NCBI GenBank assembly: GCA_963576725.1
Contig: OY755243.1
Location: forward strand, 77,293,349 to 77,357,348
DNA: 64,000 nt
Reading direction: 5' to 3'
From: Azorinus chamasolen
Lineage: Eukaryota; Mollusca; Bivalvia; Cardiida; Solecurtidae
Positions 12,454 to 24,400 of the stretch are shown one piece after another (positions within the stretch are counted from its first letter, which is position 1; each line of letters opens with the position of its first letter). The notes under the pieces were generated by a model. It was given only the letters and a program-made list of their open reading frames with translations. It did no database searches and was not told the origin of the DNA. A program made the position numbers and the translations under genes.

Positions 12454-15400
12454 GACTTTATTTCAAGAGGGTAACACAATTAGTACAGGCAAGCAACTAA
12501 TCTCCCTTGTGGCCCTCAAACATATTATAATGTACAGATATTTACAGAAAATGCACAATGTATCTACTGTAGAATTAACCTAACTATACCTGCAGTAAAA
12601 CAAAGACCATGTTAACACATGCGATTAGAGAGCTGCTTCATCAGAAGCATGCGACTTTATATATCAGAATGGTTATGAATAACAGCTTGGTATAGATAAG
12701 TTAATTCACAATAAATTTGTTAACATTTGTAAACATGTTTAGATTACAAACAAACAAAACCCACATGCTATCCATACACACGCACATGCTTGCAAGCACG
12801 CAAACTCGCTTGCCAATAACAACAATATGTCAGCATTAATCTGAATGAGAGGTGGCAGTTTGCTGAGATAAGTGTTCGAAAAGAGATTTGCATGGGAAAT
12901 AATTGTAAACAGACTCAAATGGAAAGAGTTTGACCAACGTCTTCATCCAGGCATATAAGTCGAGGGATGCGTGCAAGACTGTACTCGGTGAATAGATTTT
13001 CATATGCACTTAGTACAGTCCTGCATGTAACATTCGATATGGACAAAACACAGATAAAAATGCTAAACACAACTTTATGAAATACTTCCGGGGATGAAGA
13101 AGTCCTAATGTGTTGATGGCAGTTTGCTGAGATAAGTGTTTGAAAAGAGATTTGCATGGGGAAACCACACCGCTAGATTAAAATATTGTCAACAGACTCA
13201 AATGGAATAATTTGACCAACGTCTTAATCCAGGCATACAAGTTGAGGGATGCGTGCAAGATTGCACTCGGTGAATATGATTTTCATATGCGCTTAGTGCA
13301 GTCCTGCATGTAACATTCGATATGGACAAAATACGGATATAAATGCTAAACAATCAAATAAGCAAATGCATATATTTACAAACAAAAAATATACCATGAG
13401 TTAATAAAAGTAGCTAGTTTTTACAAAAGGAAGAAAAACTGCGCTATGACAAAATTAGTTATTGCTATCATTCTTCATCCAATGAATGCACCTTTTGTGA
13501 AATACTTCCGGGGATGAAGAGATTCTAAGATGTTGTGGAAGACAGTTCCAAATAGTCGGTCCAGCAAAAGCAAGACTTTTTCTGTACATTTCAGTTTTCG
13601 GCTGAGGAAGTAAATAATTATTTAAGGTTGTAGATCTTAAAGATGGAACTGTTTCATCCTCTTTATTTCTCCTTTGAAAGAGTTCTTTAATGTACGGAGG
13701 ACAAGTATTCTTTGAAACTTTGTACATAAATTTAGCTATAAGGAGGTGGTTGCTTAATGCAGGACAAAGGTAATGCAGAAAGCTCCTCTAGGAGCTTTCT
13801 GCATTACTTTTGTCCTGAAATAAGCTACCACTTGCATCTAGCACCCAGACTTATACCTCTTTTAGGTGGTAGCATTAGCGAGGTTTTACTGTAGTTTTAA
13901 CTTCCTTTTAAGGTAGAGAATATTTCATGCCTCAAATCCACTTCATTTTGTATCATATTTCATTTTATGAACAAACAAGCTGAATTGGCCAGCATCACAG
14001 GAAAAGTATATTTGCAAACTGCTTTACACCAATTTTCATCATTTCACTTACTTGGCATATTGTACAGCATATACTGCCAGTTTCTCTGCTCTCTTGACCT
14101 GCCAGCGTGCACAGTAGGTCATCACAGCATTGCACAGGGTGTCTATCACCACCCCTGTGTTCTCCTTCTTCACTTCCTGAGAAATTGAACAACAACTGTT
14201 ATAGTGAAAGTGAACATACCGTAACCATTTTGACCCTTTGCAAACAGAGTTGACCCAGATCAGATGGCTCCTGTAGGAGCCGTCTCATCAGGGTCTGCTC
14301 TGTTTGCTTCTGATATACTTTAGATATGATTCTACAGTTTCTGCCATGGCCAAAACTTCCCTTGTCCATGCGTTATTATAACATGTAATCTAATTAATAT
14401 TCATGATGTCATTATTTCTTACATGAATATTCATGGAGTAAATGGTTAACTCGAATAAATTGAGACGTCAAATAACCAGGATCCAAATTAACACTCGGCC
14501 AATAGTTTCTAAAAAGCTTGGTTAAATCTGAAGTACATGTATATAAAATCATAGCTGATCAAGGTTTTACTAGATATTATTTTTTCAGCAGGAGATTACA
14601 ATGTAGACCCAATACAGCTGAAACATACTTATTAGGATCTGTACCACTTGCCACTTAGCATGTCTTGACCACGACTTCTGCCAATGATACAGATCCTTCT
14701 GAATGTTTCAGCTGATCTGTATCTGCACTGGTTGCTAGATTAACCATTTTAGAAAGTATAGAAACAGATCTATCAAATTCCATTAGCAAACGGAGCAGAC
14801 CCTGATCAGATGGCTCCTATAGGAGCTGTCTGATCTGGGTCTACTCTGTTTGCAGATGCATGAAAACATGTTTATATGAAGGAAAGGGTTAAGTACAATT
14901 CTGCATGAGAATGAAATAATGTTTTACCTTCAAAGCATTTTGGGACCATGAAAATGCAGGATTGATGGATCCCAGCTCCAACAGCATGTGACTTAACTCG
15001 TTGTTTATCTCCCCTTCATCCACAATATCCTGACCAAATGACATCATCTTAATCTGCCATGTCATCTCTACAGCACACTGATATGCTTGGCTAGCTCCAA
15101 GGAAGTTGTAGTTACGATTACGAAGATGCATGAGTTTAATGTAGCCATGATACTTGGTCATCCAGATATCTAGCTGATGTGTTTCACTAAGAAATGCCAT
15201 AAGAACTGACATGACCTTCTCGGCATCAATGTAATAACCGTAATCAGTCATGAAGTCTATGAGATGAAAAGCAAGCTGTGTAAACTGCTTCACACTGTCT
15301 GTATTTCTGGCTGCCTTAGTATTGCTTCTTAACACAGAATAGAATGAGTTCAAAATATCCTGCAACAGGTTCACATCAACAGATTCAAGTGATTTGAGAT

Positions 15401-18400
15401 ATTTGAAATACAAATGATAATTTTCAGGCTCATTCAAGATTTCCTGGACGGTATCACACATACAGAGTTCAAAGCCAGTAGGTAGGAGTTTGCGGCGAGC
15501 AAGCACAGTTATGATCTCAAGCTTCTTTATGCGCTCTAGCACGTGGGTTTCCTGCACCAATTGTTCTTTATCTGCTGAGTCAGCTGACCTTTCGAGCTTA
15601 TGGAAATGTTCATCTGGAATCTTCAACAGAAAAACAAAATTAAAACCTTTGAGGTTTAACCCTTTCCCTGTTCTACCGGTATATTTATTCCAAATTTCAA
15701 TACCTAGTTCTACTGAATATTCATGGACAAACTAGTTATAATGAAATATGGAAAGTGAAACGTTGTAGCCATTTTAGAAAGTAAAGAAACAGATCTATCA
15801 AATTCCATTAGCAAACAGAGCAGACCCTGATCAGATGACTCCTGCATGGGCCATCTGATCTAGGTCTACCCTGTTTGCAGATGCATGAAAAGATGTGTGT
15901 ATGAACGAAAGGGTTAATCCTTTACCTGGTGCCTTTGCGAAAAGAGTATACCCAGATCAGACTGCTACTGTACAAGCTTCATGATAAGCATCTGCTCTAA
16001 TTGTTTATGAAATAATATAGATATGATTCTACAGTCTCTGCCATTGTCAAAATTTCATTGTTCAAGATGGCCATGTAAAAATTCATATAAGTATTAATGA
16101 TACATTCAGCATTTCTCACATGAATAAAGATAAAGGGTTAAAAATGTACATTTTCTCAGAAATATATATATGCTTCCGATGGTTCGGCAGCTCCTTATGC
16201 TTGCAATGTTGATAAAAGGTCACAAACTCAGATCTGCCAAGAGATATTAATCGATATGCAATTAGAAAAAAACATACCGTGAGAAGTGATCGAAAGTTTT
16301 CCGGAGTGGGAATCCACTGCTGGAAGTAGCCCTTTACAAGAGTGACAGAGTCATGTGTCTTCTCAAACTTTCCACTCCACACTGAATATTTTTCATCATT
16401 TTCATTAACTTCTCTCAGAACCTTTTCATCATCTTTGTTCCGCTCATCATCTAGGTTTAGAACATTCTGAACGTGATGATCTGTATCCTTTATGCTTGGC
16501 AGCTGTTTGTAGTGAGGGAGCTTCATAGAATTCTTCATAGATGGAATCTGGTCCCCGAATTTTGACTGCTGGGAGTTTGGGCGATGGATTACAGTGTTAT
16601 CTAGGAAATCCACCAACAGCTTATATCTCTTTTTCACATCTTGTCCTGCATCTGGATTAAGCAAAGCGTCACGAAATGCTTTGTACCAGTCAACCTGTTT
16701 ACCTTTGTCTGTAAATGAGATAAGCATAAACTATTAACCCATTCCCTCATAGGCTATTTTTAGACCCAACCCCTTTGAATAAATCTACCGAAAAGGAGCT
16801 TTTACTAGAGAAAAGTAAAATGATAGAATTGTGTAGTTTTGAAACCATTTTGATAAATAGAGCATTTCACAATGGTTTCAAGAGGTGACTTTTACAGAGG
16901 CGTAGAAAGGCGTATGTATGGAGGAAAGGGTTAATAAATGTGAGAGCTATCATTATACAATACCGAAGTGTTAAAACAGCCATAGCTCTAGAATAATATT
17001 GAAAATCTCTGATAAGATTATCGATCTTTGAATTTAGGTAATGCATATTTTCAATAACATCATACAACTTGGTATTTGTTCTGTTCAATCATTATTTTGA
17101 ACATTATCAATTTGAACTTACCGTATCCGCATGAATATAAATCGCAAAGATGTATAAAACGCACTCTTAGTTTCAAGGGAAATCTGGAGGAAATTGCTTA
17201 CATGTGTAGATAAGTCGCATCTTAAAATACTGACCCAAAACACAGCAATTTTCCTGTGCACAGAAGATAAGATGCAGTTTTTTCCCCAGGTTTCGATACT
17301 CAATAGGATGGGTGCGTCATATACACAGAATTAAAGAAAAAAATATTATTCTCGAGTAAAAATGAAATTTACCATGGCATCTATCGAATCTTCCGACTCG
17401 AGTTCGCCATCTTGTATCAAGTTGCGTAACTCTTGCAGAACTTCCATATAGATTACTATTTACTATAAAGTGTTATCTGAATGAATGAATGAATGAAAGA
17501 CTTTATTTAACGAGGGTGGCTCAATTAGTCACAATCTACCTTGAGGCCCTCAAACAAAAGCATTTTATACAAAATACAAAACAGTAAAAACACAGATATA
17601 TATACGCACAAGAAATCAATGTTCAGAAACAAACTCATTGCTCGCTAAGTAATGTTGGGTCTGTATAATTAATTTTTTTTGTCTGCTTCAATTTGTAGAT
17701 ATATTCTTCAAGGACACGCATTTGGATCCTTATAAAACGTCGAGTAACTTGGCGTCTTATCTGGATCCAATCTGTTATCATAGTTTTGATTTGCCACTAG
17801 CATCCAAATAGTAAGTATAAAGCTGGATCTAACTTAACTGTTGCACAAATGAAATGCATAAATCACATTTGACCCCGATTCAGGTGGATGAATGCACGCG
17901 CTATTAAAACCACATATTTGTGACGTCATTTACCCACGCTGTCATTACTATAATACAAGAAAATATTTTTGCTCAGTTTTAGTTAAAATAAAATGTCATC
18001 TGCTTCAAAATTAACAAAAAAAATGCAGTTAGAGTGTAAACTAATTGAACCTGATGAGGCGTTGAGTTATTCAACGTCTCATCCAAACTGTATGAACAAG
18101 GTTTATTACGAATTGAATGAATGAATGAAAAGCTTGAGAGAAACCCAATTAATCTAAATTATTGAATGAATGCTAAAATACTTAATTGAATGAGGGTAGC
18201 TCGATTAGCCTAATGGCTCCTGGGCCTTGTTAATAAGTACATTTCATACATTTATATGCAAAAATAACAATCACAGAACATAATAAGCAATGTGTCCAAT
18301 GCAGATATTACGGTAAACCATTTCAATAACGCAAAATGAAATCAGCATAATTATATACCCTACATAAACAAAGTTTCAAATAGAACTGAACCAAGCGAGA

Positions 18401-21400
18401 AACTTCTGTGGGAAGTTTCCTACCTGGATCCGTTCCATTTGCGCCCTGTGTCTATGAATGGATGAAACACTTTATTTTACGAGGGTAGCTCGGTTAGCCA
18501 AAAAAATCCAACCTAATTTACCCCCGAGGCCCTCAAAATAAGTACATTTCATACAATATGACAACTCTAAACAAATAAAGAGCATATTAAAAGGGCATAT
18601 TTAATGACAGTGTATTAGTTATATGTGTACAGTACCCTTTTCTAAAATATCTTTTCGTAAAAACAAAGAAGTCCCTAATCAGAAACTCCTGCATGAAGTG
18701 TCTGATATGGGTTTGCTCTATTTGTTATCTAGAGAAGAAAAAAGGTTGGGGTTTTTCAGATGAAAAGCAATTAGTTTTCAGGAATAATTTCAAGTCATGA
18801 ATAATTAGTGTAATAAGAAGAGCAATGAGCACATATAATATAAACAAGGTCTGGAACAGTTTTAACAACAACACGAATGACAAAAGCATGTTTTTGGCGT
18901 TCTTACTTTTTCTTCTGTCTTAATATACAAACAGTGTAGATCCAGATCTTACAATCTTAAAAGCTGTAAAAATGGATAACACACCAGTTGATATGATGGA
19001 ATGTACAATATTATTGAGATAATACGGTAGTTCATTATTTCACAAAAATTTAATAAAACGGTTAAAAATACACAGTGGAAAGCTACAGCTCAACAGACAT
19101 ATTGAAAAATTATTTTATTAGAATTTATATCAAACTTTCAAATAGAGTTTATCCAGATCAAACTTTCGAAAAGGAACTTTCAACTTGGATCTGCTCTATT
19201 TTTGGGGAATTAGAACTCACGTTCGTTATGTTAAAATATATAACATACTCATATTTGCCATTGAATAAATAAAATAAACATAGGTCAAAGACTCCTGTGG
19301 GAGCTCCAAGATCGTAATATATACTGTTTTGAATTATGTAGACACAATCACATTAATTAATGGCGAACTTTAAACTGAACTTGATAAAATTACATATTTA
19401 ATACTGGTAATACAATAACCATTATACTGCATGTTACATGTTATCTTATCGTTGAGATCTCAACCAGCGAATAAAGTTAACAGTAAAACTATCAATATTT
19501 TCATGGTTCTTATTGGTTCTGGTATTTTATTCCATATTGAAGGTCCTGAGTATGATATACTTTGTTTAAAAAGTTCTAATTTTGGGCGAGGTATTTTATA
19601 ATTTATTGAACTTGATGATCGTAAACTGTTGTAAATTTTCGTTTCGTTTTCGAACATATTGTTAATATAAGTCGGAACTAATCCTTTAGATACCTTATAC
19701 ATAAACTTGGCCTTCTGCAAAATAACCTTGTCAGAAAAAGTCAGACAGTTCATTTTCTCTAATGATTGAGACACAGATACGTAATCTGTACCGAATATAA
19801 TTTTGCAGGCTCTTGTTTCTAATGAAAATAATCTATGGGCACTGCTTGTATTTGAACTTCCCCAAACAATATTGCAAAAGTCTAAATGAGGTTGAATGTA
19901 GGCATTATAAAATATGATTCTAGAATGAAGTGGAATATACCATTTGATTCTAGATAATAACCATATATTTGTTGAAAGTTTTCTTCTTACTTTATTAATA
20001 TGGTCATCCCATTTAAGATTTTCATTGAGACTTACTCCCAATAATTTTTCTCCCTTGGATAACTTAAGAACAACATTTTTGAAAGTCAAAAACAGAGAAC
20101 TATTTGTAAGCCGTGCCCTTTTATGAGGAGTAGTAATCAATAGTACTTTGGTTTTATCAGTATTGAGAATCATTCCATTTGAGTTACACCATGTTTCAAG
20201 ATTGTTTAAACAGGTTTGAAGGTTTCTTTCTACAGTTTCCAATGAGTAATGGATATCATGTATAGTAGTGTCATCTGCATACATGTCAATTTTACTTATT
20301 TCTGCTGAGAGTGAAAGAGGCAAATCGTTTATAAAAACTAAAAACATCAGTGGGCCGAGGATAGAGCCTTGAGGCACACCACATGATATGTTCTGTTCTG
20401 AAGATGTAACTCTGTTTAGAGAAACAGTTTGTTTTCTACTTAACAAGTATGATTTAAACCAGTCTAAAGAACGTTTTGAACATTTGTAAATGCTTAATTT
20501 TTGTAAAAGAATATTATGATCAACTAAATCGAATGCTTTTTTAAAATCCACCATAACTACCCCTACAATATACCCATCATTGATTGCTTTTAGCCATTTG
20601 TCTATAATATGTACAAGGACGGTTTCGCAGCTATGATTTTTTCTGAACCCACTTTGAGTTTGAATGATAAGCTTATAATGATTAAGGTAATTCATAAAAC
20701 TATCATGAACATGTTTCTCTAGTTTTTTGGATGAAGTAGGAAGTATAGAGATAGGCCTGTAGTTATTTACATCTTGTTTAGACCCTGATTTGAATAATGG
20801 AGTGACCTTTGCAGATTTCCAAGTCTCAGGGAATACACTTTGTGATATAGTAAGGTTAAGTATGTGATGAATTACTGGGTAAATCAAGTTAGCTGATAGT
20901 TTTAAAATCCGTGGACCAATTTCAACTTGTGCAGCTTTACTTTAAAGTTTCTAAATACAATGTAGACCAAGACTAACCACCAAGTCTGAATTTATGTTTT
21001 CTTATGATACAGTTCAAATACAGTAAAATCTTGATTAAAATACGTATTCTTAATGATATTTAAGACAGGTGGCAGCTTAATGCATGGTGAAAGTCATGCA
21101 GAAAGCTGGAGCTTTCTGCATGACTTTCACCATGCATTAAGCAGCCACCTGCCTAAAAGGGACTAAATTCTTCTACACAAAAAAATTGAATAATCGAGAT
21201 TTTATTGTAATATAAAATACTCAATTATTTTTTCACCTGGCAATAAGTCAACCAGTGTTCTTGCTTTATCGGCAGAAGTAGAGCCATTGCTGACTCTTCT
21301 CAGATCATCTTCTGTCAGGACATAAGTGTCAATCAAATGTTGAAGCACATGCTCAACTCTCAGTTCCTGCACGAGGGCAATCCTGTTGATACGCAGTCGC

Positions 21401-24400
21401 ATAACATTTTGTCTGTCCACTCCTGACTCTCTTACAGGTTCCGGACTAAAACAAAAACAAAAACAACACTGACACCTTAATGATTAAGCATACATATTAT
21501 TTACTTACATCAAAACCATGTACAGAGCTTTACTGTGCTCTCTTTATGAGAAGAGCATAAAATGCATTCATGCCTGGAAGACTGCTGGATTTTACAATAG
21601 TAACGAGAATGTTTGAAGGAACAAAAATCATCTGCTGAGAGCATAACATAAACTAGAAAATTGTGTCTGTAAGACACAGTGATGTCCCTGTGGTGGTGCT
21701 TGTCTAGCTGCACGTAAAGTTCCTAAGTCATTTGACCTTGACCTTGCTGGCAGCATGGGCTGGGTGCGCAATGAAAATATGGATGGTGGTTAATGTGTAT
21801 ATGCAATTCCATGCCAATATATAGCTATAGTGGTTAGAGAGATATAAGACAATGAAAAAACTGTGACAACCAACTGCATGTACCAACTGCCTATAAAAGT
21901 GTGACAGACAGACAGACAGGTGCAAAACAAAATGCCTCCTGACTATCATCAATGGGGGCATAAAAAGCGTAACAGATGGACAGACAGACAACAGAGAAGT
22001 AATCCCTAACAGTAGCATTGCTAAAGCAAGTGGCACAAAAAGCAGACCGATATGCATTAACCCTTTCCTTCATGATTATTTCTACAAGACTTCGTATATT
22101 TTCATTAACTGAATTTTTATAATGGCCACTGAACAAAGGAATGTTTTATCATGGCTGAAACTACAATCAAATCTATATTATGTAATAAGCAAAGAGAGCA
22201 GACCCTGAACAGGAGGCTCCTACAGGAGCTATTTGATATGTCAGTCAACTCTGTGTAGCCGGGGTTTCTCTGAGAGAAAATATACCAGTAGGGTGTGGGG
22301 ATCGAACTCCATATTCCTAGTCAAGCACTCTACTACATTGCCATAAAACCCAGCTTGCCCAGCAAGGCTGTACAAGTGTTGATACAGATAAACCTCACCC
22401 TGCGACATACTCTCCCATCAAGTTGAAATTCGTGCCAAATTTATGTGGGTAGAGAGAATAATTTGCAATGACTGTGGAGCACAGTCACAGTCCCATGTTG
22501 GGCACCAAATGTAACAGGGGTTTCTTTGAGAGAAAATATACCCATCAGGTGTGGAGACTTCAAGCACTCTTCAAGCACTCTACCGCATCACCATCTGATC
22601 AGGGTCTGCTCTGTTTGCTAATGGAATTTGAAAGATCTGTTTCTTTACTTTCTTAAAATGGCTACAATGTTCCTCCTTCCATATTGCACTATAACTATTT
22701 TGTCCATAAATATTCAGTAGGTATTGAAATTTGGAATAAACATAGAACAGGGAAAGGGTTAATTAAATTACTAACACTCCTTGCATCACCATTCACATGT
22801 ACAGATCCATGATGTTTTGATTGTTTTAAGTCTGCACTAGTTTTGCACAATGCCACATTCTGTACAGGTGGATTTAAATGAGTAAGTTGGGAGATCTGGA
22901 TGAAATGGTATCTATCTCTTTTCTAACCCCAACTCAGGACAACATAATCAATGTGAATGCTTGCAATTATTGTAAAATAATAAAGAAAAAGAACGAGATG
23001 AGCTATGATACGATTGATCCAATTGATCATTAATGAACCTTTTTAACCATTTCCCTGATATATAAACATGTTTTCAAGCATCTGCAAACAAAGAAGATGG
23101 TTCCTATATCAAAACTAAACAAGAGCTGTCCGCAGACAGCGCGCTCCACTTTCTTTAGTGCTGGATAGTGTAGTGGAAGTCTAAGTCAGAAAGGGGAGAT
23201 AACAACAGCAAAATTAACTTTAGGGTTACCTACCCTTGTGAAATGGGTCCCCCTTGTAATAGTTAGTATGTATACCAAAGATGAACCAAATATCTTGGAC
23301 AGTTTCTGAGACATGGACCTGAACATAAAACTTAACCAACAATGAAAATTCTAAGTCGAAAAAGGGGCATAACTATGGCAAAATTAATTTTAGGGTTACC
23401 TACCCTTGTGAAATGGGTTCCCCTTGTGATAGTTAATATGTATACCAAAGATGAACCAAATATCTTTGACAGTTTCTGAGACATGGACCTGAACATAAAA
23501 CTTAACCAACAATGAAAATTCTAAGTCGAAAAAGGGGCATAACTATGGCAAAATTAATTTTAGAGTTACCTACTCTTGTGAAATGGCTTCCTCTTGTGAT
23601 AGTAAACATACATACCAAATATGAACCCAATATCTTTGATGGTTTCTGAGAAAAGAACCTTAACAAAAAGGTTAACCAACGCCGACGCCGACGCCGACTC
23701 CGACGAGAGGGTCATGACAATACCTCCACTTTTTGAAAAAGTGGAGCTAAAAACAAATCTAGACTATGATTAGCACAATCATTAGATCAAGTGCAAAAAA
23801 TGATCTACGATAAATCTAGGTTAACATAGCAGACTCTGTTTGGGCATCTCACACGACCTGCTGAATCTGGGTCTACTCTGTGTGCAAAGGTGTTGCACGG
23901 ACTTAGGCTTAGCATCATACTAAACAAATGCAAGGGATTAACATCATATTTTTGCTGTAAATGATAGGGAAATGGTTTTAAACTATCATACCATACTTTT
24001 AACACATAAAAAACCCTCTTACACATATTTGTCTACTATTACTAGTTTTACTTCTACTACTAATTTAGAAATATATAGATACAATAAATAAATAATATTT
24101 TAAAGGTGGTGCCGAATTGACCAAGGTAAAATCGTCCGAGGTACCGAATCGTCTAGGTACCGAGTCGACTAGGTACCGAATTGGTTTGGTACTGAGTCAA
24201 CCAGAATCGAAAAAAAAGGTGTCTTTTATGAGGGATCGAACAAGTTAAAAATTCAAGATAGATCTGTTGTATGAATAGGAAGAAATGTAAGTATTAATCA
24301 CTTGTATGAATAGGAAGAAATGTAAGTATTAATCACATTTTTGAAGGATTTTGTAATTACAATAATAACCGCAATTTGAAGGATTGCAATCAAAGGGATA

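Larger units (their letters stand above)
12327..14051 (-). repeat. Intron 5 of the CARD-APPBP2-like gene
   Basis: Mostly a degraded LINE fragment (12421-13740) followed by a TA-type MITE (about 13738-13893). I see no host coding sequence. Confidence 0.7.
16709..21236 (-). repeat. Intron 2 of the CARD-APPBP2-like gene, LINE-rich
   Basis: Contains a family B MITE (16734-16934), several LINE 3' tails (17481-18560), a 5'-truncated LINE ORF (19460-20945) and a TA-type MITE (21019-21209). The stretch 16935-17480 includes exon-like fragments that cannot be joined in frame. 18600-19450 is AT-rich with GATC hairpin remnants. Confidence 0.7.

Noticed and set aside
16960..17088. Helical-looking frame NRTNTKLYDVIENMHYLNSK with an acceptor-like AACAG
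   Set aside because: Donor is weak and its phases fit neither exon 2 nor exon 3. Protein similarity to anything known is not apparent.
17361..17447. Minus-strand exon-like segment MEVLQELRNLIQDGELESED with a good GTAAAT donor inside intron 2
   Set aside because: It ends in phase 0, whereas exon 3 needs phase 1, and joining it would put a stop in exon 3. No convincing acceptor precedes it. It could be a relic or an unrelated first exon.
17921..17928. TGACGTCA, a perfect CRE-like site
   Set aside because: Isolated octamer deep in an intron among LINE tails, with no nearby transcription start to give it meaning.
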